64,000 nucleotides of DNA from Acanthopleuribacter pedis (GTDB lineage Bacteria > Acidobacteriota > Holophagae > Acanthopleuribacterales > Acanthopleuribacteraceae): contig NZ_JAFREP010000001.1 in NCBI RefSeq assembly GCF_017377855.1, forward strand, positions 124,001 to 188,000, written 5' to 3'. Each line of letters begins with the position of its first letter. Within the stretch, counting starts at the first letter, position 1. Under the pieces are notes generated by a model. That model had not been told where the DNA came from. It saw nothing but the letters and a program-made list of their open reading frames with translations, and ran no database searches. A program made the translations under genes and the position numbers. This document shows, piece by piece, positions 1 through 9,649 of the stretch.

Positions 1-1
1 C

Positions 2-61
2 CCTGATGATGCCGACAGCAAGTACAAGAGCTACAAAGAATTTATGCGCATTGCTAACTAA
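2..61 (+). CDS. 3' end of an unidentified gene (partial)
   Basis: The frame beginning at base 2 reads PDDADSKYKS and ends MRIAN before a TAA at 59-61. A strong terminator starts six bases later, which supports this as a real gene end. Only 19 residues are visible and I do not recognise the protein. Confidence 0.55.
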   Translation, partial: PDDADSKYKSYKEFMRIAN

Positions 62-66
62 GAGAG

Positions 67-94
67 ACGCCGCACCCACCGTGCGGCGTTTTTT
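67..94 (+). terminator. Intrinsic terminator
   Basis: A perfect 9-bp stem (ACGCCGCAC at 67-75 with GTGCGGCGT at 81-89) and a 5-nt loop are followed by a run of T. It closes the gene ending at 61 and separates it from gatB. Confidence 0.9.
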
Positions 95-281
95 GAATCT
101 TTGATGCGCTTTCGCCAAATGCGACCATTGGCCCTGGCGGGCCATTTCATTTAGTGCTAGTGTGTGCCGAACTTGGTGCCTTTGGTTTCCACCAAAGATT
201 GCAACCCGGCGTCGTGCTTTCCCCCGGCTACGGCGACCACGCCACGCACACCGAATTTTTCCTCGTCCCCAGGAGGCAGCC

Positions 282-1739
282 TTGATCCTACACGGCTATG
301 AACCGGTGATCGGCTTAGAAGTTCATGCCCAATTAACCACCCGCTCCAAACTGTTTTGCGGCTGCGCCACCACCTTCGGCGCCCGTGCCAACGACCAAAC
401 CTGCCCCGTGTGTTTGGGCATGCCGGGCGCTTTGCCCGTGCTCAATGCCGAGGCCGTGCAGTGCGCGATTAAGTTGGCCTTGGCCGTCGGGAACAATCCC
501 GTCGGTCGTTCCGTTTTTGCCCGCAAGAATTACTTCTACCCCGACTTGCCCAAGGGCTACCAAATCTCGCAATTCGAGCAGCCTATTGTCGGGCCCGGCC
601 GCATTTTGATCGAAACCGGGGACGGTACACCTAAAACCATTCGCCTCAACCGCGCCCATTTGGAGGAAGACGCCGGGCAATCCGTGCACGAGGGTTACCC
701 ACAGTCCACCAAAAAAAGTTATGTGAACCTCAATCGCGGCGGCATTCCGCTGCTGGAAATTGTGACCGAGCCGGATCTGGGCTCGCCCGATGAAGCTTAC
801 GCCTACCTCACCGAATTAAGAGCCATCCTCCAGTACCTGGGCATTTGCGACGGCAACATGGAAGAAGGCAGCCTGCGTTGTGACGCCAACGTGTCCGTTC
901 GGCCCGTCGGCCAAAAAGAGCTCGGCACCCGCACCGAACTCAAAAACCTCAACTCTTTTAATAATGTAAAGCGCGCCATTCAGCACGAAATCGACCGTCA
1001 GGTGACCTTGTGTTCCCAAGGCGAAGCCGTGGAGCAATGCACCTTGCTGTGGGATGTGGACACGCAAACCACGCGGGTGATGCGTACCAAGGAAGACAGC
1101 CACGATTACCGCTACTTCCCGGACCCAGACTTGTTGCCGATTGACGTGAGCAGCGAGCAAGTGGACCTTGTCGCCGGCTGCATGCCCGAGCTGCCGCGCC
1201 AAAAATACGAGCGTTTTATCGAGACCTTTAAATTGAACCGGGAAGACGCCGCGCGTCTGACCGTTGACAAAGAATTGGCCGCTTATTACGAAAAAGTGGT
1301 GGGTGGTTGTAACGAGCCGAAACTGGCCGCCAACTGGATTTTGGCCGAATTGCTGCGCGACCTGAAGCAGGTTGAGGGCGGCTTGGCGGCCAATCCGATT
1401 CAGGCCGGCCAACTGGCAAGCTTGATTCAAATGATCGCCAAGGACGTGATCTCGGGTAAAATCGCCAAGGATGTGTTCGCGGAGATGTTCCGCGGCGGCG
1501 AAGATCCCGAATCCATCGTTGACCGTAAAGGTCTGAAGCAAATTACCGACACGAATGCCTTAGAGGCGGTCGTGAAACAAATCATTGAGAACAATCCCGG
1601 CCCCGTCAGTGAATACCGCAATGGTAAAACCAAAGTGTTTGGTTACTTTGTTGGCCAAGCCATGAAGGCAACCAAAGGTCAGGCGAACCCGGCCTTACTG
1701 AATCAACTGCTCAAGCAACATCTGGAAAACCAGGCCTAA
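282..1739 (+). CDS. gatB: Aspartyl/glutamyl-tRNA amidotransferase subunit B
   Basis: GatB of the GatCAB amidotransferase, which converts Glu-tRNA(Gln) (and Asp-tRNA(Asn)) to the amide form in the cytoplasm; GatB binds and kinases the mischarged tRNA. The N-terminus YEPVIGLEVHAQL and the segment ending NRGGIPLLEIV are typical GatB signatures, followed by the C-terminal YqeY-like tail. I chose the TTG at 282 because AGGAGG at 271-276 lies 5 nt upstream and the resulting 485 residues match the usual family length. The same frame is open back to 162, but that extension lacks family similarity. gatA and gatC are not adjacent in this window. Confidence 0.96.
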   Translation: MILHGYEPVIGLEVHAQLTTRSKLFCGCATTFGARANDQTCPVCLGMPGALPVLNAEAVQCAIKLALAVGNNPVGRSVFARKNYFYPDLPKGYQISQFEQPIVGPGRILIETGDGTPKTIRLNRAHLEEDAGQSVHEGYPQSTKKSYVNLNRGGIPLLEIVTEPDLGSPDEAYAYLTELRAILQYLGICDGNMEEGSLRCDANVSVRPVGQKELGTRTELKNLNSFNNVKRAIQHEIDRQVTLCSQGEAVEQCTLLWDVDTQTTRVMRTKEDSHDYRYFPDPDLLPIDVSSEQVDLVAGCMPELPRQKYERFIETFKLNREDAARLTVDKELAAYYEKVVGGCNEPKLAANWILAELLRDLKQVEGGLAANPIQAGQLASLIQMIAKDVISGKIAKDVFAEMFRGGEDPESIVDRKGLKQITDTNALEAVVKQIIENNPGPVSEYRNGKTKVFGYFVGQAMKATKGQANPALLNQLLKQHLENQA

Positions 1740-1883
1740 ACGAAACCTGGAGCATGGTAAAAACCGTCGCAAAGACGTCGGTCGCCGAAAAAAAGTAACG
1801 CGGGATCGGCCCAAAAGTCGGCCCCTTCGGCGTCGCCGGTGGTCTAAAACGATGCAACCATCCAGCCGAATACTCGTTCATTA

Positions 1884-1912
1884 TTCAAGTTTCGGGTCTG
1901 GGGTGTTAAAAT
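1884..1912 (+). promoter_or_regulatory. Putative sigma70-type promoter for the kinase gene
   Basis: TTCAAG at 1884-1889 and TAAAAT at 1907-1912 are separated by 17 bp, about 100 nt before the kinase start. The -10 matches 5 of 6 consensus bases and the -35 is weaker. The rest of the 1740-2010 interval shows no gene or clear terminator. Confidence 0.4.
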
Positions 1913-2010
1913 GCGTAGACTCGATTCGTGCCGTGCGAATGGGATCCAATAAAGTTTCCCTGGTATAGCAAATTAACTTACAGGACTGCCTGGCAGCGAC
2001 GTGACCGACT

Positions 2011-5000
2011 ATGAAACAACAAAAGATCGGTAGATACATCATCGAAGGGATCCAGGGCGAAGGTGCCATGGGTATGGTCTTCCGTGCCTTCGATCCCGTC
2101 ATCCAGCGCACGGTTGCAATTAAGCGTGTGAGCTTTAAAGGGATCGAGAAAGACGAAGACCGCGAAACCTACAAGGAAAACTTTTTCCGTGAGGCGCGCA
2201 TTGCGGGGAGTTTGCACCACCCCAACATCGTCACCATTCACGATATTGGTGAAGACGGTGGTTCGCCTTTTGTCGTCATGGAGTTTATTGACGGCCAGGT
2301 TTTGGCGGATCGGCTCGAAGCCGACGACCCGCTCACCTACGCTGCTTGTGCCACCATCATTGGCCAAATTTGTCACGCGATCAACGTGGCCCACGAGCGT
2401 CAAATCGTTCACAGCGACATCAAACCGCAAAACGTCATGCTGGATAAGGACCTTTCGGTTCGCATCCTCGATTTCGGGATTGCCAAGCTGGCCGACACCC
2501 ACGGCGGCCAACCCGGCGAATTTCTAGGCACCCCGAAGTACGCCAGCCCCGAGCAGATTCGCAACCAGGCGCTCGACGCGCGCAGCGATATTTTTTCCGT
2601 CGGGGTCTTGGCCCACACCTTGTTAACCGGTGAAAGTCCCTTTCCCGGCACCTCGCTCGACAGCATTCTTTATAAAATTCTCAATTGCCCGCCGGACATT
2701 CAGAGTTTGCCGCCGTCGCTCGGTGTGAACGACAGCCGTTTCCGCGCCATTTTTGAGAAGGTGTTGTTCAAACATCCCGACCGGCGTTACCAAAGCGCGG
2801 TTCAGTTTGCCGATGATTTGGAAGACGTGCTCAAAGACGTTGACCTCTCCTCCACCGTGATTTCCGCCAAAATGAACCCGGAACGGGAGAAAGCGGTTCA
2901 AGAGTTGCGCGAACAACTCGAAGCCGCAATTAAAGGCGAGGATCTGGACAAGGCGACCGCGGCTGTTGAAGGCTTGCGTGCCGAGGAACAGGACGTTCAC
3001 GAGGAAGAAAAAGAACTGGCTAAGTTGGCCTCGATGCTTGACTCCAAGCGTGAGGCGGCCCGTCAGCAACAAATAAAAGACTTTCGCAAGGCGTTCCGCG
3101 AGCACATCGCCGTGATGGAGTTGGAGAAGGCCGAGAACTGTATTGCCCGCCTCAAAGAATTGAGCGTCGCGGTTAAAAAAGAACAAACCCTGCTGGACCA
3201 AATTAAGGAACACCAGGCACAGGTTCTGCCCCATCGCGAGGCTTTCGAACGCGCGATGACCGAGCGCAACCCCGAAACCGCCTCGGCCGCTTTGGCCGAA
3301 CTCAACGCCCTGGAAGCCGCCGACGAGCAAGATCAGGCCCGTTTGAACGAGTTGGAAGCCGCGCTTGCTGAAGAACATCGGCAACGGGAACACGCGATTA
3401 CCGAACACCGGTCGCGTTTTAAAGAAGCGATTGCCAATCGCAATCCCGATCAGGCCGCCGCCGAATTGCAGGGGTTGACCCAGCTGCAGGCGTCCTCGGA
3501 AGACGAGCGCAAGGCCCTGGACGACCTCAACCGCATTATTGCCGAGGAAAGTAAAGCACGTGAGTCCCAAGCCGACATTTTGCGGGCCCTGTTTAGCGAG
3601 GAAGTAGCACGCAAGGACTTTTCCGCCGCGGAAAACACGCTAAAAGGCTTGGGTGATCTCGGTGAAGATATCAGCAACGAGGTTCGCCAACTGAACATGG
3701 CGCGTCGTGGCGCCGGCGGCAGCGAACTTGACGCTCAGGTGTTGCGGTTCCGCGAGGCCTGGGATGCCGCCGAAGCAACCAAAAATGTGGATGCCGGTAA
3801 AGCGGCGGTGGAACAGCTCCACTTGCTGGGTGAAGACGTCACCGCGATGAATGCCGCCCTTGCTGAATGGCAGAAACCGGCCGCGCCACCCAAATCGGCC
3901 GGCGGGGAAGCGAAAAAACCCTTTCCCATCGTCGCTGTTGGTGCCGTTGCCGCCGTTTTGGTCATCGTTATTTTGGCCGCCGTCCTGTTTTCCGGTGGTG
4001 AGGACACCACCGAAACCGCCCCGCCGACAACCCAACCCATTGCGAAGAACGACCCGCCGCCACCGCAAATTGATACGAGCCCCGCAACGTCCGACCCGGT
4101 AACCGAACCGGAGCAGGGAATCGTGGAGCCCGAGAGCTCGACGGAAAACGCCAACTTAACCGCGGACAGCAATGTCGCGCCGGATGCGGCTGAGCGCGAG
4201 GCCGTCGCGGAACCGGCTGTTGCCGAGGCGACGACCCCGTTGCCCGAGGAAACCAAGCCGGCGGAACAGGTTGCCGTCAACACGCCTGTTGTTGAACCCA
4301 AACAACCGCCCGCTCAGTCTTCCAACAACCCGGTTACCCAGCCAAAACCCAAGCCGAAACCCAAACCGCGTCGTCCTCCGGCGCGCACCCAACCGGCCGC
4401 CGTCGACGAACCGGTCAAACCCACCGACGATTTCAATATTCCCGATCCCATGTTCCGTGAATATTTGGTGTCTCAGTTTGACGCCGACGGGGACGGTTTT
4501 CTCAGCAGCAAAGAAGCGGCGCGTGTCCAACGCATCGATACCCCGGGCTCTACCTACAGCCGCGGCAATATTAACGACCTGACCGGGATTGAGCATTTTC
4601 CCAACTTGGTTCGCTTAACCGTGGCTTACGAAGATTTGAAAACCATTCCACCTCTACCCAAAGGTCTCGAGGTTTTGGTTCTCTCCCACAACCAGCTCAC
4701 CAGCTTGCCCAGCCTGGCCGGTTCCAAGTTGCGTGATTTGGATATTAGCCACAATCGCCTTGATGCCTCGGACTGTAGTCAAATCGCCTCGGTTATCTGG
4801 AACAGTATTGACAGCCAAGGCAGCCTGATCGAATTCAATCCCCAAAGCAACTCGGTGAATCTACCCTGCATTGAAGTGGCATTGTCGACCATACCGCCGT
4901 TGACCGAACTGGTTCGCTTGCCTTCTGAGAAACTGTCCAACGGCAAACGCAAGTTCAGTCAGGTCGAAAGTGAGATCGACGGCAAGGATTTCGAGAAGGC

Positions 5001-5328
5001 CGGGAAGAGCTTGCGCAGATTGGCGCGCAACGACAGTAATACCTTCCGTTACGCCGAGGTTTTCGCTAAATTTCACTTTGAGTACGCGGAATATCTCAAG
5101 TCGGAGAACGGTTTGCGCGAGGATATTTTTGCTCAGTTCCAAGCCGTGATCGACGGTTTGGGCAATCGCGAGAAATTAACCACACCCGCCGCGGTTTATC
5201 TCGGTCGCGCCTACTTTGAACTAGGTGAGCGCAAGAAAGCTTTCCAAATGTGGCGCGATGTAGATCGCAAACAACATCCCGAATTAAATACCTACTACGA
5301 AAAAGCCGCGCGGAGTTTGCGTAACTAA
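2011..5328 (+). CDS. Membrane Ser/Thr protein kinase with coiled coil, EF-hand and LRR-like C-terminus
   Basis: Residues ~8-275 form a Hanks-type kinase: glycine loop GEGAMGMVF, Lys38 in VAIKR, DFG at 154-156 and a SPE motif. The catalytic loop reads HSDIKPQN (134-141), so the Arg of HRD is replaced by Ser, making it a non-RD kinase. Residues ~290-630 are charged, Ala/Glu-rich and probably coiled coil with repeated ~70-residue units. One membrane helix lies at ~637-662, then a Pro/Glu-rich linker, an EF-hand-like loop (DADGDGFLSSKE, ~824) and two or three leucine-rich segments (LVLSHNQL, LDISHNRL). The tail is helical and TPR-like. The C-terminal ~440 residues should face the periplasm. Start ATG 2011 begins right before the kinase fold; the SD is weak. 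Substrates are unknown. Confidence 0.9.
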   Translation: MKQQKIGRYIIEGIQGEGAMGMVFRAFDPVIQRTVAIKRVSFKGIEKDEDRETYKENFFREARIAGSLHHPNIVTIHDIGEDGGSPFVVMEFIDGQVLADRLEADDPLTYAACATIIGQICHAINVAHERQIVHSDIKPQNVMLDKDLSVRILDFGIAKLADTHGGQPGEFLGTPKYASPEQIRNQALDARSDIFSVGVLAHTLLTGESPFPGTSLDSILYKILNCPPDIQSLPPSLGVNDSRFRAIFEKVLFKHPDRRYQSAVQFADDLEDVLKDVDLSSTVISAKMNPEREKAVQELREQLEAAIKGEDLDKATAAVEGLRAEEQDVHEEEKELAKLASMLDSKREAARQQQIKDFRKAFREHIAVMELEKAENCIARLKELSVAVKKEQTLLDQIKEHQAQVLPHREAFERAMTERNPETASAALAELNALEAADEQDQARLNELEAALAEEHRQREHAITEHRSRFKEAIANRNPDQAAAELQGLTQLQASSEDERKALDDLNRIIAEESKARESQADILRALFSEEVARKDFSAAENTLKGLGDLGEDISNEVRQLNMARRGAGGSELDAQVLRFREAWDAAEATKNVDAGKAAVEQLHLLGEDVTAMNAALAEWQKPAAPPKSAGGEAKKPFPIVAVGAVAAVLVIVILAAVLFSGGEDTTETAPPTTQPIAKNDPPPPQIDTSPATSDPVTEPEQGIVEPESSTENANLTADSNVAPDAAEREAVAEPAVAEATTPLPEETKPAEQVAVNTPVVEPKQPPAQSSNNPVTQPKPKPKPKPRRPPARTQPAAVDEPVKPTDDFNIPDPMFREYLVSQFDADGDGFLSSKEAARVQRIDTPGSTYSRGNINDLTGIEHFPNLVRLTVAYEDLKTIPPLPKGLEVLVLSHNQLTSLPSLAGSKLRDLDISHNRLDASDCSQIASVIWNSIDSQGSLIEFNPQSNSVNLPCIEVALSTIPPLTELVRLPSEKLSNGKRKFSQVESEIDGKDFEKAGKSLRRLARNDSNTFRYAEVFAKFHFEYAEYLKSENGLREDIFAQFQAVIDGLGNREKLTTPAAVYLGRAYFELGERKKAFQMWRDVDRKQHPELNTYYEKAARSLRN

Positions 5329-5355
5329 CGCGGGGAGCGACCTTGTCCTGATCGG

Positions 5356-5390
5356 CCCACCCATTGCTTCAAGGGTGGGTCTTGTTTTTT
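5356..5390 (+). terminator. Probable terminator after the kinase gene
   Basis: CCCACCC (5356-5362) pairs with GGGTGGG (5373-5379), followed by a T-rich tract. It lies 28 nt past the kinase stop codon. Confidence 0.8.
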
Positions 5391-5529
5391 GTAGGGTGCT
5401 TTTTCCCCGGTATTGATGGAGTGTGTTTTGACACACGTTCCTCGATCCGAGCCGTGCCCCGGCTACCAACAGTCACTAAGATGACAGGTAAACCCTTCCA
5501 TTCTGTTGACGCGACACCGGAGGTGCCTC

Positions 5530-8412
5530 GTGCGTTTTGTTCAGCGTGTGCCTTTCCCGATCTTACTGCGATCGATCCTGCTTTGGGCCCTTTGTTCACT
5601 CTGTTCCTTCGCGAGCGCCGCGACCTATTACGTTTCGAGTTCCGGCGGTAACGACAACAACGCCGGCACCAGCGCCAACGCGCCTTTTGCCTCCATCGAC
5701 CGCGTCAACCAACTGGAATTGGCTCCGGGCGATCAGGTGCTTTTCCGCTGCGGCGATACCTTTCGCGGGCCGACCTTGGTCTTGACTGATTCAGGAACCG
5801 GTGCCAACCCGATTACCATCGGCAGTTATCCCGATGCCGCCTGTGCCGACCAGCCGATCTTGTCCGGCGCCCATCCCGTTTCCGGCTGGACCCAATTTTC
5901 GGGGAACATCTATGTCGCCGACCTGAACAGCGGCGCCAACAGCGGCTTGTTCCCCGATGGGTTGAACCAACTGTTTCAGGGTCAGGCACGTCTTCCCTTT
6001 GGTCGCTGGCCCAACATCGACGCGCCCGACGGCGGCTACAGCACCATCGACAGCGCCCCGTCCGCCACCCAGATTCGCGACAACGCCTTACCGACCAACG
6101 TTAATTGGACCGGTGCGGTCGCCCACATCAAGGCGATTCGTTGGTCGATCACCAACCGCGAGGTAACCAGTCATTCAGGAGCCGCGTTGAACCTGGGCGC
6201 CGCCACTGATTGCTGGGAAGGCTGCCAGGATTGGGGTTATTGGTTGAGTAACCACCTCGGAACCTTGGACAGTGACGGGGAATGGTACTACGAGGCCGCG
6301 AGTAACCGGGTCTACCTCTACAGCACTGGCGGCACACCGCAAGGCATCGAAGGTTCGGCCGTGGTGGATACCCAAGACGGGTTAAACGCCTGGGGCGGCA
6401 TTGTGCTCGGTACCCACCTTTTCGAAACCTTGCGTCATGTGGTTATCGACAATCTGCATGTCACCCGCTGGTACCTGCACGGCATTACCACGCCGACCAA
6501 CTACGAAAACCAGGAACCCGAGGGGTTGATTCTTCGCAACAACACCATCAGCGATTGCGACGGGATCGGTATCAACCTCGAAGCATGGCTATGGAATCTG
6601 GGCGGCAATTCCGGTTGGCGTGGCGGTTTTAACCTGAGCGTGCTGAACAATACCATTACCCGCACCAACCATATGGGCATCAACCTTTATTCGCGGGATT
6701 CCCTGTTCAGCGGGAACCAGGTATCCGACATTGCTTTGATCGCAAACCTCGGCGCCTCGGGCATGGGCTGTGGCTTGAGCCAAGGCCAGGGTTTCTGTAC
6801 CGAGTTTGGTGACGGTATTCGCATCAAGGGTGGAAACGAGCAATTTACCGCCTTTGGCAATGCCATCGAGCATAACCGCATCGAACGCACCGGCTATTGC
6901 GGGATCGACGTGTTTGGCGGCCGGAACATCATTCGTGAGAACCTGTTCGTGGAGACCTGTTATTCCAAAGGCGATTGCGGGGCGGTGCGTACCTTTGGGG
7001 TTTGGCCGATTGAGACCTCGCCCGTCTTTGATGTTGAGATTCGCAACAACGTTATTCTCGATACCGTCGGCAACACTGACGGCTGCCGTGATTTCTTCGA
7101 TCCGCCTTTTGGGATCGGCTTGTATATCGATTTTTACTCGCGGAACATCACGGTGGACGGCAACACCGTGGCCGGCTCCACCATTGACGGGGTTTTGTAC
7201 CAAAACTCTACCGGGCAGGTTACCAACAATACCCTGTTCAACAACAACACCGGCACGATGGAACGCGGCCAGTTGTACTTGGAACACGGACCAACCGCGT
7301 TATCCAGCTTGACCGACAACATTTTCTACGGCCAAAACAGCCGCGCGCGTACCATTTCAACCGACAGCGTGGGGCGCATCAGCAATTCAGACCGCAACTT
7401 CTTCTTTAATCCCTTCACCGACACCCACATCCTGGCCGAGTTTGCTTTTCGCACCTTTTCGGAGTGGCGCGCCCTCTCCGGGCAAGACGGCAATTCCATC
7501 ACCAACGACTTCAGCCTGAATCCGGGAGATGAACCGCTTGGGACCCTGTTCGCCAACGGTGCGGATCAGAGCCAAACCGTTGACCTTGGCGGGGTGATTT
7601 ATCGCGATTTGGCAGGGAATCCCGTGACCGGCAGCATTCAGTTGGGGCCTTATAGCTCGCGGGTTCTGATCGACACCGGCGAAAGCACCGCGTCGGCGAG
7701 CGTGTCCGGCGACGCCACCGTTTGCGTCGGCGGCTCAGCCTCGCTGACCGTGGTACTGGAAGGCGCCGGTCCGTGGCGGCTTGTCTGGAGCGACGGCATC
7801 ACTGAAAACAACATCAGCAGCTCCCCCCATTCGCGCGTGGTGAACCCAACCCAGACCACCACCTACAGCCTGACCTCGGTTTCGGATTCACGCGGGCCCG
7901 GTGGCGTTTCGGGTTCGGCCACGGTTACCATCGGTACGGGCGATCCCCTGTCGGTTCAGCCGCGCTGGGCCGCGGTCGGCGTGATGCCTCCGCGTTTCAC
8001 CGCGGCCATTCCCTGTAACGCGGTTGTGACCTCCTTGCAATGGCGCTACGGTGGGCAAACGCTGGGCACCGGAAACAACCCCTTCACCCTTGCCGAAAAC
8101 CAATACAACGGCAATGGTTCCGTCGCGGTGGAGGTCGCCACAAGCAACCTCGGCAACCTCGGTGTCGAGGCCTATCTTTTGGTAGCGCCCACGGCGTGGC
8201 GTGACCGCAATAGCGACGGCTGCAACTCGATAGCTGATCTCCGCTTGGCCGCGAGCCAGTGGGCAACCGAGCAAAGCGGCGACCCCGACGGCAATGGCCG
8301 GATCAACGTCCTTGACCTGCTCTACATCAATACCTCGGGCGATTGTCTGCCCGCGCGCAAAGCCGATACGCTCTTCATCCGCACCGCGAGCACCGACCCC
8401 GCCGGATATTAG
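5530..8412 (+). CDS. Secreted right-handed beta-helix protein with dockerin-like C-terminus
   Basis: A signal peptide (hydrophobic ILLRSILLWALCSLCSFASA) is followed by ATYYVSSSGGND, the usual opening of pectate-lyase-like/Pel9A-type beta-helix proteins. Many short Asn-rich repeats (for example RNNTIS, GNQVS, NNTLFNNNTG) between ~270 and 620 are beta-helix rungs. An Ig/PKD-like segment follows near 725-790. The last ~70 residues contain two Asp-rich calcium-type loops (RNSDGCNSIADL and DPDGNGRINVLDL) resembling a type I dockerin. Start GTG 5530 is preceded by GGAGG at 5519-5523; an in-frame TTG lies at 5506. A polysaccharide-acting enzyme or binding protein is likely, but catalytic residues cannot be assigned by eye. 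Confidence 0.85.
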   Translation: MRFVQRVPFPILLRSILLWALCSLCSFASAATYYVSSSGGNDNNAGTSANAPFASIDRVNQLELAPGDQVLFRCGDTFRGPTLVLTDSGTGANPITIGSYPDAACADQPILSGAHPVSGWTQFSGNIYVADLNSGANSGLFPDGLNQLFQGQARLPFGRWPNIDAPDGGYSTIDSAPSATQIRDNALPTNVNWTGAVAHIKAIRWSITNREVTSHSGAALNLGAATDCWEGCQDWGYWLSNHLGTLDSDGEWYYEAASNRVYLYSTGGTPQGIEGSAVVDTQDGLNAWGGIVLGTHLFETLRHVVIDNLHVTRWYLHGITTPTNYENQEPEGLILRNNTISDCDGIGINLEAWLWNLGGNSGWRGGFNLSVLNNTITRTNHMGINLYSRDSLFSGNQVSDIALIANLGASGMGCGLSQGQGFCTEFGDGIRIKGGNEQFTAFGNAIEHNRIERTGYCGIDVFGGRNIIRENLFVETCYSKGDCGAVRTFGVWPIETSPVFDVEIRNNVILDTVGNTDGCRDFFDPPFGIGLYIDFYSRNITVDGNTVAGSTIDGVLYQNSTGQVTNNTLFNNNTGTMERGQLYLEHGPTALSSLTDNIFYGQNSRARTISTDSVGRISNSDRNFFFNPFTDTHILAEFAFRTFSEWRALSGQDGNSITNDFSLNPGDEPLGTLFANGADQSQTVDLGGVIYRDLAGNPVTGSIQLGPYSSRVLIDTGESTASASVSGDATVCVGGSASLTVVLEGAGPWRLVWSDGITENNISSSPHSRVVNPTQTTTYSLTSVSDSRGPGGVSGSATVTIGTGDPLSVQPRWAAVGVMPPRFTAAIPCNAVVTSLQWRYGGQTLGTGNNPFTLAENQYNGNGSVAVEVATSNLGNLGVEAYLLVAPTAWRDRNSDGCNSIADLRLAASQWATEQSGDPDGNGRINVLDLLYINTSGDCLPARKADTLFIRTASTDPAGY

Positions 8413-8432
8413 CGTTCACCGCTTGATCGCGA

Positions 8433-8461
8433 TTGGAAACCCTGCTAGCCTGTTTTGAATA
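8433..8461 (+). promoter_or_regulatory. Possible promoter for the methyltransferase
   Basis: TTGGAA (8433-8438) and TGAATA (8456-8461) are spaced by 17 bp, 40 nt before the GTG start. The match is moderate. Confidence 0.3.
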
Positions 8462-8500
8462 AATTGATAATACAATTTCATATGGCGCAAGGAGGTCTGG

Positions 8501-9628
8501 GTGAAACTCGATCAATTTCTTGCCTTACTTCGGTGTCCGAAGACAGGTAAAAACCTTGAACTCGTAGACTTATCGCAAGCCAGGGCGGATGGGAACACCT
8601 CGCCCGAACTGACGACCGTTCCCCGCCAAGGTGGCAATGCGACCCCGGTAGGCGTGACTGATCGGATTTTACGGGTTGTCGGCGAGGATCATGCTTATCC
8701 GGTGGTGGGTGATTTCCCCGTGCTGATCCTTCCCGAGATGCTGGTGCCAGCCGATAAGGTTGCCGACTACGGGAGCTATGATCTTCATGATCCGAAGTAC
8801 GAAGAAGCCTACGAAGAGATGGACCATTACAACAATAAGTGCGAAAACATGCTTAAAACCATGGGTAAAGAGGATGTTTTCGCCATGGGTGCGTTGACAC
8901 CGAAAACCGATATCGCCCCCATCGCCGCGAGCTTCCCTGAGCCGCGCGACTTTTGGATTGACGCCAAACACGACTCTTTAAGCCAGCTTGAGGCCTACCA
9001 ATACCTCACCCCGGTTCAGGACAAGGTGTTTCTTCAGATGGGTGGGTCCGGTTCCCATGTGGTTAAGTTTTTGCTCGCGGGTGCGGCGCGCGCCATTCAC
9101 CTGACCCCCATGGTCGGCGAAGCCAAAATGGCGATGCACTTGGCCGCCGCTTTTGGCGTGGCCGACCGCATGATCTGTGTGATTGGGGTTGGCGAGGAAT
9201 TGCCGTTTGCGGACAGCTCACTCGACGGCATTTACGCCGGCGGTTGCTTCCACCACATGCAACTCGCGAATACCAGCCTTGAGCTTTACCGGGTCTTGAA
9301 AGCCGGTGGGAAATTCTCAGGCGTTGATCCTTGGAAAACGCCGCTCCATACCATCGGCACGCGGGTGATTGGCAAAAGGGAGCCCAATGTTCATTGTCGC
9401 CCGATCAATCCCGAACGCATCGCGCCCATGCAGCAACAGTTTAAAGATATGACCGTGAGTCGCCACGGCCCGCTTTTGCGCTACGCCTTTTTGGCCCTTG
9501 CCAAGCTGCGCATCAACATGCCGATTTCGGTGATGATGAAGGTCATGCAAGTCGACAACTATTTGGGCAAACCCTTTGGGCTCGGCGCCAAGTACGGCGG
9601 CAGTTTGGTGATGGCGGGTACCAAGTAA
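8501..9628 (+). CDS. SAM-dependent methyltransferase with Trm112-like N-terminus
   Basis: The first ~25 residues (LLRCPKTGKNLEL) resemble the Trm112/UPF0434 fold found at the head of many methyltransferases. The middle holds a class I methyltransferase core: a glycine-rich SAM loop (QMGGSGSH), a LPFADSSLDGIYAGGCFHH segment (methyltransferase-11 type motif) and a LYRVLKAGGKF strand. The start GTG 8501 follows AAGGAGG by about 7 nt. The 375 residues exceed a bare core and include a C-terminal extension of unknown role. The substrate is not predictable; small metabolites, lipids or quinone-like acceptors are all possible. Confidence 0.8.
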   Translation: MKLDQFLALLRCPKTGKNLELVDLSQARADGNTSPELTTVPRQGGNATPVGVTDRILRVVGEDHAYPVVGDFPVLILPEMLVPADKVADYGSYDLHDPKYEEAYEEMDHYNNKCENMLKTMGKEDVFAMGALTPKTDIAPIAASFPEPRDFWIDAKHDSLSQLEAYQYLTPVQDKVFLQMGGSGSHVVKFLLAGAARAIHLTPMVGEAKMAMHLAAAFGVADRMICVIGVGEELPFADSSLDGIYAGGCFHHMQLANTSLELYRVLKAGGKFSGVDPWKTPLHTIGTRVIGKREPNVHCRPINPERIAPMQQQFKDMTVSRHGPLLRYAFLALAKLRINMPISVMMKVMQVDNYLGKPFGLGAKYGGSLVMAGTK

Positions 9629-9629
9629 C

Positions 9630-9649
9630 CGCTCCCTCGGAGCGTGTTT
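9630..9649 (+). terminator. Weak terminator-like hairpin
   Basis: CGCTCC (9630-9635) pairs with GGAGCG (9639-9644) over a 3-nt loop, then TGTTTC. It lies directly behind the methyltransferase stop. The stem is short and the T-run imperfect. Confidence 0.4.
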
